A stretch of 64,000 nt of DNA from Novosphingobium taihuense (GCF_007830315.1 NZ_VLKJ01000004.1:310001-374000); one strand, 5' to 3'. Shown: positions 17,077 through 25,620, numbered from the stretch's first letter. Program-made: numbers and translations. The notes: generated by a model from the letters alone, not told the origin.

Positions 17077-17698
17077 TACGCTCGCGCTGGTCGATTACGG
17101 CGCGGGCAATCTCCGCTCTGTCGCCAATGCGCTGAAAGCTGCCGGAGCCGAAGGCGTCGTCGTTACCGCCGATCCCAGCGTTGTGCGCGCGGCAGACCGT
17201 ATCGTCCTGCCCGGTGTCGGTGCCTTCCGCGCCTGCATCGGTGCGCTGTCCGCCGTTCCCGGCCTTGTCGAGGCTATGGAAGAGCGCGTTCTGGTGGGCG
17301 GAGCGCCTTTCCTCGGCATCTGCGTTGGCATGCAGCTTCTTGCGGATCGTGGCGTAGAACATGGAACCACCGATGGCCTTGGCTGGATCGGCGGCGAAGT
17401 CCGCGTGATCGAACCGGCGGACCCTTCGATCAAGGTCCCGCACATGGGCTGGAACGATGTTGCGCCCATGCCGCACAAGGGTGGCGCCGAACTGCTCGAT
17501 GCCGGTGAAGCTTATTTCCTCCACTCCTACCACTTCGTCCCCGAAGAGGGCGCGCACGTGGCAGCGATGAGCGATCATGGCGGTGGTATCGTGGCGGCGG
17601 TCGCTCGCGACAATATTCTCGGCGTGCAGTTCCACCCGGAAAAGAGCCAGTCCTACGGCCTCGCACTTCTCGGCCGCTTCCTCGAATGGAAGCCCTGA
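17069..17698 (+). CDS. hisH: Imidazole glycerol phosphate synthase, glutaminase subunit
   Basis: This 209-residue class I glutamine amidotransferase supplies ammonia to HisF. The catalytic Cys is in '[10 protein letters not shown]' and the catalytic His and Glu in 'VQFHPEKSQ'. The oxyanion and interface element 'PGVGAF' is present. The GTG start at 17069 ('[14 protein letters not shown]') lies inside the hisB 3' end and matches the family N-terminus; a longer frame starting at 16991 only translates hisB in the wrong frame. The gene is followed by a hairpin and a GH130-like gene rather than directly by hisA. Confidence 0.96.
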   Translation: MADTLALVDYGAGNLRSVANALKAAGAEGVVVTADPSVVRAADRIVLPGVGAFRACIGALSAVPGLVEAMEERVLVGGAPFLGICVGMQLLADRGVEHGTTDGLGWIGGEVRVIEPADPSIKVPHMGWNDVAPMPHKGGAELLDAGEAYFLHSYHFVPEEGAHVAAMSDHGGGIVAAVARDNILGVQFHPEKSQSYGLALLGRFLEWKP

Positions 17699-17727
17699 CG
17701 GGATAGGTCGGGGAACCCTATCGCTAC

Positions 17728-17760
17728 GCGAGGCCTTACCTTCACCAGAAGGAGCCTCGC
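17728..17760 (+). promoter_or_regulatory. Hairpin covering the GH130 gene ribosome site
   Basis: Outer arms are GCGAGGC (17728-17734) and GCCTCGC (17754-17760); inner arms are CCTTC (17739-17743) and GAAGG (17748-17752), with loop ACCA. The Shine-Dalgarno AAGGAG (17749-17754) lies inside the stem, ten bases before the ATG at 17765. In mRNA this would hide the ribosome site. No T-run follows, so it is not an ordinary terminator. Confidence 0.55.
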
Positions 17761-17764
17761 CTGC

Positions 17765-18904
17765 ATGACCAAGTTTCCGTTCGATCGTTTAGTATTCACG
17801 CCCTTCATGGTCAATCTCGAGCGCTCGCCGCTCCGGGGCCACTTCGGGGCCGAAACATTCGTGCTGGGAGCCTTCAATCCCGGCATGACCGTGCTGCACA
17901 ACGGCAATCTGCTCTTCATGGTCCGCGTTGCCGAGGCGCTGCGCCATCCCATCCGGGACGGCAAGGTCCACGCGATCCGCTGGCACGATGGCGGCTATGT
18001 GCTCGATGGCTGGCCGCTCGAACTGGTCGATACATCGGACCCACGCAAGTTCATGCTCCACGGCGGAGGGTGGAAGATCATGGCGCTGACCTCGTTGTCA
18101 TGGCTGCTCCCGGTCGAAATGACGCCGGATGGCTTGGAAGTTGTTGAGGCCCATTATGACAAGGCCATCGCCCCGCAAGGAACCTATCAGTGCTATGGCA
18201 TCGAGGACGCCCGCATCTCCCGCATGGGTGAGGGCGCCTACCTGATGACCACCTGCTCGGTCAGCCCCGAACGTCATTCGACCACGCTCTATACCTCAGC
18301 GAACGGCCTCGACTGGACGTTCGAAGGCATCGTCCTCGATCACCAGAACAAGGACATGCTGATCTTCGAAGGCCTCGTCCACGGAGAGTACTGGGCGCAG
18401 ACCCGGCCTTTGGGCGATCTCTATTTCGCTTATCCCCCCGGCAGCGACTGGCGCTCCGGCCCCTCGATCAACCTCGCGACCTCTCCCGATGCACTGCATT
18501 GGAAACCTCATCTGGAGCCCGGCATCCGTCCCCATGCCGGGACTGCAGCCACGGCGCGCATGGGTGGCGGCACCCCTCCGATTCTCACCGAGATCGACGG
18601 CAAGCGCGGATGGCTAACCCTGTGGCACGGCGTCGAGCCCAAGGAGATCGTCGGCATCTACCGCACCTACTGGTCCCTGCTCGACGCGGATCAGCCTTGG
18701 AAGACCATCGGCGGCAGCCACACCCCTCTGCTCGAACCGAACGCCGAACTGACCCGCCCGCTCGAAGACCTGCTCTACTTGCGCGACGTGGTCTTCACCA
18801 CCGGCATCGCCGAACTCGAAGATCGCTACATCGTTGCCTCCGGCGAGGCCGATCTTGCCTGCCGCATCACCCATGTGCCCAAGGAAGCCTTCCGTTCCGC
18901 GTGA
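17765..18904 (+). CDS. GH130-like glycoside phosphorylase/hydrolase
   Basis: The 379-residue protein has the five-bladed propeller character of glycoside hydrolase family 130 and related beta-fructosidase-like folds. Family-like segments are 'GAFNPGMTVLHNGNLLFMVR' (N-terminal blade), 'CYGIEDARISRM' with the acidic pair, 'NKDMLIFEGLVHG', and 'RMGGGTPPILTEIDGKRGWLTLWHGV', the last being the G-G-x-P-P/W-H-G substrate region. GH130 enzymes phosphorolyse or hydrolyse beta-mannosides. There is no signal peptide, so it should be cytoplasmic. The gene sits in the his operon between hisH and hisA, with its own strong ribosome site inside a hairpin. Substrate and any link to histidine synthesis are unknown. 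Confidence 0.72.
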   Translation: MTKFPFDRLVFTPFMVNLERSPLRGHFGAETFVLGAFNPGMTVLHNGNLLFMVRVAEALRHPIRDGKVHAIRWHDGGYVLDGWPLELVDTSDPRKFMLHGGGWKIMALTSLSWLLPVEMTPDGLEVVEAHYDKAIAPQGTYQCYGIEDARISRMGEGAYLMTTCSVSPERHSTTLYTSANGLDWTFEGIVLDHQNKDMLIFEGLVHGEYWAQTRPLGDLYFAYPPGSDWRSGPSINLATSPDALHWKPHLEPGIRPHAGTAATARMGGGTPPILTEIDGKRGWLTLWHGVEPKEIVGIYRTYWSLLDADQPWKTIGGSHTPLLEPNAELTRPLEDLLYLRDVVFTTGIAELEDRYIVASGEADLACRITHVPKEAFRSA

Positions 18905-18926
18905 TCGCCTGCTAGGCGCGCGCTCC

Positions 18927-19652
18927 ATGATCGTCTTTCCCGCCATTGACCTGAAAGCTGGCCAGGTCGTTCGCCTCGCCGAAGGAGACATGGACCGCGC
19001 CACGGTCTACGGCGACAATCCCGCCCATCAGGCAAGCCTGTTCGCGCAGGCCGGGTCGCAGTACCTCCACGTCGTAGACCTCGATGGCTCCTTCGCGGGC
19101 CGCGCCGAGAATCGCGAGGCCGTGGAAGGCATCCTCAAGTCCTTCCCCGGCCACGTCCAGCTGGGCGGCGGGATACGCACGCGCGAGGCGGTCTCGGGCT
19201 GGTTCGACCTCGGCGTCAGCCGCGTCGTCATGGGCACCGCCGCATTGAAGGACCCACAGTTCGTCAAGGACATGGCCAAGGAGTTCCCCGGCGGCATCGT
19301 CGTGGCGGTTGACGCGCGTGATGGCATGGTCGCCACCGAAGGCTGGGCCGACGTATCCGACGTTTCGGTCGTCGATCTTGCACGCCGCTTCGAAGATGCG
19401 GGCGTTGCCAGCCTGCTCTTCACCGACATCGGTCGTGATGGCCTGCTCAAGGGCGTGAACCTTGACGCTACGGTCGAACTCGCCCGCCGCGTCGACATCC
19501 CCGTCATTGCCAGCGGCGGCGTCAAGGGCATCGACGACATCCGCATGCTCAAGATTCACGAGGCAGACGGAATCGAGGGTGTCATCACCGGCCGCGCGCT
19601 TTATGATGGTCGCCTCGATCTCAAGGCTGCGATCGAGATGGCAGAGGCCTGA
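18927..19652 (+). CDS. hisA: ProFAR isomerase
   Basis: This 241-residue (beta/alpha)8 barrel isomerises ProFAR to PRFAR. The catalytic Asp of strand one is in 'FPAIDLKAGQVVRL' and the second in 'FTDIGRDGLLKG'. Phosphate-binding elements 'GGGIRT' and 'ASGGVKG' and the 'VVAVDARDG' strand are in place. The ATG at 18927 gives the normal N-terminus; it lies 22 bases after the GH130 stop. HisA precedes hisF by three bases. Confidence 0.97.
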   Translation: MIVFPAIDLKAGQVVRLAEGDMDRATVYGDNPAHQASLFAQAGSQYLHVVDLDGSFAGRAENREAVEGILKSFPGHVQLGGGIRTREAVSGWFDLGVSRVVMGTAALKDPQFVKDMAKEFPGGIVVAVDARDGMVATEGWADVSDVSVVDLARRFEDAGVASLLFTDIGRDGLLKGVNLDATVELARRVDIPVIASGGVKGIDDIRMLKIHEADGIEGVITGRALYDGRLDLKAAIEMAEA

Positions 19653-19655
19653 TCC

Positions 19656-20417
19656 ATGACCGTCCGCGTCCGCGTCATCCCCTGTCTCGACGTCGCCAAT
19701 GGCCGCGTGGTCAAGGGCGTCAATTTCGTCGATCTGCGCGATGCGGGCGATCCGGTCGAACAGGCGCGCGCCTATGACAAGGCGGGCGCAGATGAACTGT
19801 GTTTCCTCGACATTTCCGCCAGCCACGAAGGCCGCGGCACGCTGCTCGATGTCGTCGCCCGCACAGCCGAAGTCTGCTTCATGCCGCTGACAGTTGGCGG
19901 GGGGGTGAGGGCGGTGGAAGATGCCCGCGCGCTCCTGCTCGCCGGGGCCGACAAGGTTGCGGTCAATTCCGCTGCCGTCGCCCGACCCGAACTGGTGCGC
20001 GACATTGCAGAGAAGTTCGGCGCGCAATGCGTGGTCGGCTCCGTAGATGCGCGGCGCACAGGTCCGGGCAAGTGGGAAATCTTTACCCACGGCGGGCGCA
20101 AGGCAACCGGCATCGACGCGCTGGCTCACGCGGTGAACCTTGCCACACTCGGCGCGGGCGAATTGCTCGTCACCTCGATGGACGGCGATGGCACCCAGAA
20201 GGGCTATGACCTCGAACTGACCCGTGCCATCGCCGATGCCGTACCTGTTCCGGTCATCGCCAGCGGCGGCGTCGGATCGCTCGACCACCTCGTCGAAGGC
20301 GTGACCCAAGGGCATGCCAGCGCGGTACTTGCAGCCTCGATCTTCCACTTCGGCACGCACTCGATCGCAGAAGCGCACGCTGCGCTTCGGGCCGCAGGAC
20401 TGCCCGCTAGAGGCTGA
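19656..20417 (+). CDS. hisF: Imidazole glycerol phosphate synthase, cyclase subunit
   Basis: The product has 253 residues. It is the partner of HisH that forms imidazole glycerol phosphate and AICAR from PRFAR and ammonia. Catalytic Asp11 is in '[14 protein letters not shown]' and Asp130 in 'VVGSVDARR'. The two phosphate loops 'VGGGVR' and 'ASGGVGS' are intact, and '[16 protein letters not shown]' is the conserved C-terminal barrel motif. The start is three bases after the hisA stop. After hisF the expected hisE is delayed by a 296-bp stretch holding the mini PEP-CTERM gene. Confidence 0.97.
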   Translation: MTVRVRVIPCLDVANGRVVKGVNFVDLRDAGDPVEQARAYDKAGADELCFLDISASHEGRGTLLDVVARTAEVCFMPLTVGGGVRAVEDARALLLAGADKVAVNSAAVARPELVRDIAEKFGAQCVVGSVDARRTGPGKWEIFTHGGRKATGIDALAHAVNLATLGAGELLVTSMDGDGTQKGYDLELTRAIADAVPVPVIASGGVGSLDHLVEGVTQGHASAVLAASIFHFGTHSIAEAHAALRAAGLPARG

Positions 20418-20433
20418 GTCCCAAGATGGGTCA

Positions 20434-20495
20434 TTAACCAACTGTTATAAGGGATTTTACCGAATCGTCCGGTCTGGCATTAGCTTGGCGTTAAC
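20434..20495 (+). promoter_or_regulatory. Two CtrA-like boxes upstream of the mini PEP-CTERM gene
   Basis: TTAA-N7-TTAT (20434-20448) and TTAG-N7-TTAAC (20480-20495) each differ by one base from the CtrA consensus TTAA-N7-TTAA(C). The first also contains the TTAACCA half-site. Both lie in the A+T-richer gap after hisF, ending 21 bases before the GTG at 20516. CtrA is the cell-cycle response regulator of alphaproteobacteria; binding here is inferred from sequence only. Confidence 0.45.
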
Positions 20496-20515
20496 AATCC
20501 AAGGCTGCCTGTCCT

Positions 20516-20680
20516 GTGCTTCGTATCGGTACCATCCTTCTAGCGTTCGTCGCGTCGGCTTCTCCGGCGCTTGCGCAGTCGGCCGGCATCTCGATCCCCG
20601 AGCCGACTGACGGTGCATTGTTCGCCATGGGCGTCGTTGGTCTCATCGTCGGCCGGCATATCGCCAAGCGGCGGGGTTGA
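20516..20680 (+). CDS. Mini PEP-CTERM-like sorting-signal protein (54 aa)
   Basis: The GTG start gives 54 residues. Residues 1-21 form a signal peptide ('VLRIGTILLAFVASASPALA') with a clean AlaLeuAla cleavage site. After only about seven residues comes 'IPEPTDGALFAMGVVG', which holds the Pro-Glu-Pro triad. A transmembrane helix ('ALFAMGVVGLIVG') and a basic tail 'RHIAKRRG' follow. This is the tripartite PEP-CTERM signal recognised by exosortase, with almost no cargo. AAGG at 20501-20504 may be a weak ribosome site. The codon pattern, the A+T-richer promoter-like region before it and the stop just ahead of hisE support a real gene. It lies between hisF and hisE. Its function is unknown: it may be a small envelope peptide released by cleavage, or a membrane microprotein. 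Confidence 0.72.
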   Translation: MLRIGTILLAFVASASPALAQSAGISIPEPTDGALFAMGVVGLIVGRHIAKRRG

Positions 20681-20713
20681 CCGCCACGCCTGTTCCGCGC
20701 CATTGCGCATACC

Positions 20714-21037
20714 ATGGAACACGGTGACATTCTCGCCCGGCTCGAAGCCACGATTGCCGAGCGCCGCATGGGCGACCCTTCCGCCAGCTATGTGGCGAAG
20801 CTCAACGCCAAGGGCATTGCCAAGATCGCCCAGAAGGTCGGCGAGGAAGGCACCGAGACCGTCATTGCCGCCCTCGCAGGAGACCGCAAGGAACTCGTTG
20901 GCGAGGCAGCGGACCTCATCTTTCACCTGATGGTGCTGCTCTCGGCCAAGGACGTGCCGCTGGCCGAGGTTTTGGCCGAACTGGAACGCCGCGAAGGCAC
21001 CTCGGGCATTGTCGAAAAAGCCAGCCGGAGCAACTGA
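20714..21037 (+). CDS. hisE: Phosphoribosyl-ATP pyrophosphatase
   Basis: This 107-residue all-alpha MazG-like pyrophosphatase catalyses the second step of histidine synthesis. The metal-binding motif 'KVGEEGTETVIAAL' and the later 'EAADLIFHLMVLLSAKDV' (E and D ligands) are intact. It is monofunctional, without HisI. The ATG at 20714 gives 'MEHGDILARLEATIAERRMGDP'. It is separated from the HIT gene by one base. Confidence 0.96.
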   Translation: MEHGDILARLEATIAERRMGDPSASYVAKLNAKGIAKIAQKVGEEGTETVIAALAGDRKELVGEAADLIFHLMVLLSAKDVPLAEVLAELERREGTSGIVEKASRSN

Positions 21038-21038
21038 C

Positions 21039-21416
21039 ATGGCCGTTGACGCAACGCTCCCCTACGACGACCAGAACGTCTTCGCGAAGATTCTGCGCGG
21101 GGAAATTCCCAACCGCACCGTCTATGAAGACGATTTCGCGCTCGTCTTCCACGACATCAACCCGCAGGCCCCCACGCATGTGCTGGTAATCCCCAAGGGC
21201 GCCTACGTGTGCTGGGACGATTTTTCCGCCAAGGCCTCGGACGCCGAGATTGCAGGCTTCGTCCGCGCGGTCGGCAAGGTCGCACGCGATCTCGGCCTCG
21301 TCGCGCCGGGCTATCGTCTGCTCGCCAACACCGGCACCAACAGCCATCAGGAAGTGCCGCATCTGCACGTTCACCTCTTTGCCGGGCAGCCCCTCGGACC
21401 GATGCTCGTCCGCTGA
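21039..21416 (+). CDS. HIT family nucleotide-binding protein
   Basis: This 125-residue protein of the HINT branch of the histidine triad superfamily hydrolyses nucleoside phosphoramidates in known relatives. The triad is 'HLHVHLF' near residues 108-114, preceded by 'NTGTNSHQEVPHLH'. N-terminal 'FAKILRGEIPNRTVYEDD' is typical. The ATG at 21039, just after the hisE stop, has a GGAG ribosome site and is preferred over an in-frame codon inside hisE. A HIT gene after hisE is common in alphaproteobacteria. Confidence 0.94.
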   Translation: MAVDATLPYDDQNVFAKILRGEIPNRTVYEDDFALVFHDINPQAPTHVLVIPKGAYVCWDDFSAKASDAEIAGFVRAVGKVARDLGLVAPGYRLLANTGTNSHQEVPHLHVHLFAGQPLGPMLVR

Positions 21417-21491
21417 AAAGGCATCTGGCACGGATAAGACGTTAACCACCCCTTGCCCTGTGACTCGTCGCAAGGGTAGGGTCGCAGGCGA

Positions 21492-21986
21492 ATGCTTCTA
21501 CCCCAGCCTCCCTCCGGCCTGTTCGACGGCCCTCAGCACCTCTATCCGGTCCGTGTCTATTTCGAGGACACGGATCTTTCGGGGGTGGTTTACCACGCCA
21601 ATTACTTGCGCTGGTTCGAACGCGCCCGTTCCGACATGCTCCGTCTGCTCGGCATAGACCAGCGCGCGGCGCACGAGGCAGGCGAGGGGGCCTATGCCGT
21701 CGCAGAGATGGACCTGCGCTACCTGCGTCCCGCCAAGTTGGACGACGATGTCCTCGTCCGCAGCCACGTCGCCGAACTTTCGCCCGCCACCTGCCGGATC
21801 GTGCAGCGTGCGTTCAGGGATGAGACGCTTCTGTGCGAAGCGAAGGTGCGCGTTGCCTTCGTCGCTCCCAATGGTCGTCCACGCCGCCAGCCGCGCGCGT
21901 GGATGGCCGCATTCCAGACCATCACAACTGCCCCTGCCACCACTGCCCCTGCCACCACTGCCCCTGAAGGACAGGACCCCGCATGA
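21492..21986 (+). CDS. ybgC: Tol-Pal associated acyl-CoA thioesterase YbgC
   Basis: This 164-residue hotdog-fold thioesterase heads the tol-pal operon. The active-site Asp region is 'VYFEDTDLSGVVYHANYLRWFERAR' (about 22-46), of the 4-hydroxybenzoyl-CoA thioesterase type; YbgC acts on short- or long-chain acyl-CoA and is linked to phospholipid metabolism. The C-terminus carries a low-complexity tail of ThrAlaPro repeats encoded by a 15-bp DNA repeat (about 21928-21966), not part of the fold. Its stop overlaps tolQ by four bases. Confidence 0.93.
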   Translation: MLLPQPPSGLFDGPQHLYPVRVYFEDTDLSGVVYHANYLRWFERARSDMLRLLGIDQRAAHEAGEGAYAVAEMDLRYLRPAKLDDDVLVRSHVAELSPATCRIVQRAFRDETLLCEAKVRVAFVAPNGRPRRQPRAWMAAFQTITTAPATTAPATTAPEGQDPA

Positions 21987-22684
21987 TTTTCCCGATGCTC
22001 GCCAATGGCGTTTCCTTCGCGCCGACTTCGCTGAACCCCGTGCAGCTGTTCCTTGATGCCGATTATGTCGTTCAGGCGGTGATGATCGGCCTGGTGCTGG
22101 CGAGCGTCTGGACTTGGACGATCATCATCGGCTTCTCGTTGAAGATGGGCAGTGTCCAGCGCGGCTGCGACAAGTATGAGCGCGAGTTCTGGGAAGCGCG
22201 CGACATCGACCAGTTCCAGAAGGACAACAAGGGTCGCGACCTGCCATCTGCCCGCCTCGTCAATGCCGCGCTCGCCGAATGGCGGCGCTCCACGTCGGGC
22301 AGCGCGATTGACCGCGAAGGCACTCGCCAGCGCCTGACCACCGCGCTCGATGGTGCCGTCGTGACCGAGACCGATACGCTCGCCAGCCGCCTCAACTTTC
22401 TCGCTACGGTTGGTTCGGTAGCCCCCTTCGTCGGCCTGTTCGGCACCGTCTGGGGCATCATGGACAGCTTCTTCAACATCGGCGCGCAGCAGAATTCCTC
22501 GCTCGCTGTCGTTGCGCCGGGCATTTCAGAGGCGCTGTTCGCTACTGCCATCGGCCTGTTTGCCGCCATTCCCGCCGTCATCGCCTACAACCGCTTTTCG
22601 CACCGCGTGAATCGCTTCGAGACGCGGCTCTACCGCTTTGCAGACCGGTTTCACGCCTCGCTCAGCCGCGAACTGGAGGTCTGA
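21983..22684 (+). CDS. tolQ: Tol-Pal proton channel subunit TolQ
   Basis: This 233-residue inner-membrane protein of the MotA/TolQ/ExbB family has three transmembrane helices: about residues 25-48, 138-160 and 173-195. With TolR it uses the proton gradient to energise TolA and draw the outer membrane inward at division. The conserved helices read 'LATVGSVAPFVGLFGTVWGI' and 'APGISEALFATAIGLFAAIPAV', with the family Thr and Pro positions. The ATG overlaps the ybgC stop, and tolR follows after three bases. Confidence 0.96.
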   Translation: MIFPMLANGVSFAPTSLNPVQLFLDADYVVQAVMIGLVLASVWTWTIIIGFSLKMGSVQRGCDKYEREFWEARDIDQFQKDNKGRDLPSARLVNAALAEWRRSTSGSAIDREGTRQRLTTALDGAVVTETDTLASRLNFLATVGSVAPFVGLFGTVWGIMDSFFNIGAQQNSSLAVVAPGISEALFATAIGLFAAIPAVIAYNRFSHRVNRFETRLYRFADRFHASLSRELEV

Positions 22685-22687
22685 GGC

Positions 22688-23140
<453 letters not shown>

Positions 23141-23144
23141 GCCC

Positions 23145-24146
23145 GTGGCAATGCACGATCCCGTTGCCGGAGGGCTGACCAGGCAGGAAGGAGCTGGGCT
23201 GGCGATAGCTGCGCTGGCCCATGCCGGTCTGCTTGCCTTCCTCATGCTCTCCCCGCCTGGCAAGACGGTCAAGCCACCGCCTGAGCGGATGGAAGTGACC
23301 TTCTCCGACGAAATAGCAGACCAGTCCACCTCGCGCGATCCCATGGCCGCGGCCGCACCCGATGTTGCGCCCGAACTCGGTGAGCCGCAGCCCGAGCCTG
23401 TGGTAGAGCCGCAACCGCTTCCCGAGCCGCCCAAGCCGGTGCCCCCGCCGCCGCAGCCCAAACCCGTGCCAGCCCCACGCAAGCCCGCACCCCGGCCGCA
23501 ACCGCAGCCCAAGCCGGTGCCGCCCAAGCCCGCGCCGCCCAAGCCCGCGCCGCCCAAGCCCGCGCCACCGAAGCCCGCGCCACCAAAGCCTGTGCCGCCA
23601 AGGCCCGCCCCTGCAAAGCCGGCGCCCGCAAAGCCGGCGCCCGCAAAGCCGGCGCCCGCAAAGCCGGCACCTGCCAAGGCAACGCCCGCCAAGCCGTCAG
23701 ACACCAGCCCGCGTCGTCGTCCCGACGCCCCCTCGGGTGCCAGCCGCATCGGTTCGGACTTCCTGAACGGCATACCCGGCTCGTCCAAGCCCGGCACCGC
23801 CAAGACTCCTCCGGCTGCGGTTGCGGGTCCGGAGGTAAAGGCGTCACTTGCCAGCGCCGTCGCGCGTCAGGTCAAGGCACATTGGGTCGGTCCGCAGGGT
23901 GTGGACATCGACAAGCTGGTTACGGTACTGGCATGGGATCTCAATCCCGATGGCAGCCTTGTCGGTCGCCCGCGCGTGGTCAGCCAGACCGGGATTACGC
24001 CCGCAAACGAAGCGCAGGCCAAGCGTCATGCCGAACTTGCCATCCGCGCCGTGCAACTCGCCGCGCCGTTCGATCTTCCGTCCGAATATTACAGCAACTG
24101 GAAGCGCATTTCTGCGTTCCGGTTCGACAAGAGGCTGTCCCAATGA
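23145..24146 (+). CDS. tolA: TolA-like periplasm-spanning protein
   Basis: The product has 333 residues. A single transmembrane helix lies near residues 15-38 ('AGLAIAALAHAGLLAFLML'). A very long Pro/Lys-rich linker (about residues 85-190) is built from PKPxP and AKPAP pentapeptides instead of the Lys/Ala helix of enteric TolA. A C-terminal TonB/TolA-type domain follows ('VARQVKAHWVGPQGVD' to 'WKRISAFRF'). It links the TolQR motor to Pal and TolB. Start is GTG at 23145 or ATG at 23151. The stop overlaps tolB by four bases. Confidence 0.88.
   Translation: MAMHDPVAGGLTRQEGAGLAIAALAHAGLLAFLMLSPPGKTVKPPPERMEVTFSDEIADQSTSRDPMAAAAPDVAPELGEPQPEPVVEPQPLPEPPKPVPPPPQPKPVPAPRKPAPRPQPQPKPVPPKPAPPKPAPPKPAPPKPAPPKPVPPRPAPAKPAPAKPAPAKPAPAKPAPAKATPAKPSDTSPRRRPDAPSGASRIGSDFLNGIPGSSKPGTAKTPPAAVAGPEVKASLASAVARQVKAHWVGPQGVDIDKLVTVLAWDLNPDGSLVGRPRVVSQTGITPANEAQAKRHAELAIRAVQLAAPFDLPSEYYSNWKRISAFRFDKRLSQ
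23508..23672 (+). repeat. 15-bp tandem repeat in tolA (about 11 units)
   Basis: About eleven head-to-tail 15-bp units, first of the CCCAAGCCCGCGCCG type and then of the GCAAAGCCGGCGCCC type. Units at 23523 and 23538 are identical, and so are those at 23613, 23628 and 23643. Each encodes one Pro-rich pentapeptide of the TolA linker. In-frame slippage would change linker length without breaking the gene. Confidence 0.9.
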
Positions 24147-25525
24147 AACTTCGTGATCTTCTCCTGTTCGGCACGTTGCTGACGGTTCCGGCGATGGTCG
24201 TGGCGCAGCAGGCCAGCGTGCCGTCCTCCACCGCCTCACAGGCACCTGCCGAGGACGATGGGCTGACCGGTTCGGTCACCGACGAAAGCGAATGGCAGGA
24301 TCTTGGCATTGCCATCCCGTCCTTCCCGACCAATGCCTCCGTCGCCACGGCTGCCACCGGCGGCAACACCGAAGCACTTGGCCGCAATGTCGCCCGAGTC
24401 GTGTTCAACGATCTCAAGAACAACGGCCTGTTCAAGCCGGTCGGCCCCGACCAGCTGCCCGAAGTTGCCTTCCCGCAAGTCGCCGCTCCCACTTTCGACA
24501 CCTGGCGCGGGCGTTCGGCCGAAATGCTGGTACAGGGCTTCGTCAAGGCCAACGACGATGGCCGCCTGACCGTCGGCTGCTACCTCTATGACGTCGCTCT
24601 GGGCAGCGAGCTCGCACGTCAGGGATATGTCGTGAAGCCCGAAGAATGGCGCCGCGCCGCGCACAAGTGCGCCGACATGGTCTATTCGCGCCTCTCCGGC
24701 GAAAGCCCGTTCTTCGACAGCAAGATCGCCTACATTGCCGAGACCGGCCCCAAGGACCGCCGGCGCAAGCAGTTGGCGATCATGGATTCCGATGGCGCGA
24801 ACCACCGCTTCATCACCAACGGTCAGGCCACCGCGCTCACGCCGCGCTATTCGCCGGACTACAGCAAGATCGTCTACCTGAGCTACCTCAACGGCGCGCC
24901 GCGGATCTACGTCTACAACATCGGCACCGGCCAGCAGACGTTGGTCACGTCGAGCACCAATCCCACCTTCGCGCCGCGCTGGTCGCCCGATGGCAAGTAC
25001 ATCCTCTATTCGATGGCAATCGCGGGCAATACCGACATCTACCGCGTGCCCGCCACTGGCGGCCAATCCACGCGCCTGACCGACAGCCCCGGCATTGATG
25101 TCGGCGGCTCCTATTCGCCCGATGGCAGCAAGATCGTGTTCGAAAGCGATCGCTCGGGCGGTCAGCAGATCTACGTCATGAACGCCGATGGCTCGAACCA
25201 GAAGCGCATCAGCTTCTTCGGTGGCCGCGCCGCCACGCCCGAATGGTCCCCGCGCGGCGACCAGATCGCCTTTACCCACATCGGCGGCAACTTCCGCATC
25301 GCGGTGACCGATCCTTACGGCAAGGGCATGCGCTTCCTCACTGATTCCTGGCAGGACGAAGCCCCCACCTGGTCGCCCAACGGCCGCATCGTCCAGTTCT
25401 TCCGCACCGAGCGCGGCAGCGGCAAGACCGGCATCTGGCAGGTCGACCTTACAGGGCGCAACGAGCGGAAACTGAATACCCCCGTCGATGGTTCAGACCC
25501 TGCATGGGGGCCCGTCCTGCCCTGA
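24143..25525 (+). CDS. tolB: Tol-Pal periplasmic beta-propeller protein TolB
   Basis: The product has 460 residues. A signal peptide ('LLLFGTLLTVPAMVVA') is followed by an N-terminal alpha/beta domain (to about residue 200) and a six-bladed propeller with WD-like repeats such as 'PRYSPDYSKIVYLSY', 'PRWSPDGKYILYSM', 'GSYSPDGSKIVFESDR' and 'PEWSPRGDQIAFTH'. TolB binds Pal, and TolA through its mature N-terminus. The ATG at 24143 overlaps the tolA stop; an open frame runs upstream within tolA but is not real. Pal follows 95 bases later. Confidence 0.96.
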   Translation: MKLRDLLLFGTLLTVPAMVVAQQASVPSSTASQAPAEDDGLTGSVTDESEWQDLGIAIPSFPTNASVATAATGGNTEALGRNVARVVFNDLKNNGLFKPVGPDQLPEVAFPQVAAPTFDTWRGRSAEMLVQGFVKANDDGRLTVGCYLYDVALGSELARQGYVVKPEEWRRAAHKCADMVYSRLSGESPFFDSKIAYIAETGPKDRRRKQLAIMDSDGANHRFITNGQATALTPRYSPDYSKIVYLSYLNGAPRIYVYNIGTGQQTLVTSSTNPTFAPRWSPDGKYILYSMAIAGNTDIYRVPATGGQSTRLTDSPGIDVGGSYSPDGSKIVFESDRSGGQQIYVMNADGSNQKRISFFGGRAATPEWSPRGDQIAFTHIGGNFRIAVTDPYGKGMRFLTDSWQDEAPTWSPNGRIVQFFRTERGSGKTGIWQVDLTGRNERKLNTPVDGSDPAWGPVLP

Positions 25526-25620
25526 GGTCCAAAAAGTGCGGACTCTCGCCCTTGTCATTCTGTCGCTGAAACTGCACGATACGTCGTCATCTCTCCCATC
25601 CCTCCCACAGGAGAATGCCC

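Noticed and set aside
18912..20441. A 509-codon antisense frame over hisA and hisF
   Set aside because: It is a shadow of two well-conserved his genes. The composition is what is expected from the third codon position bias.
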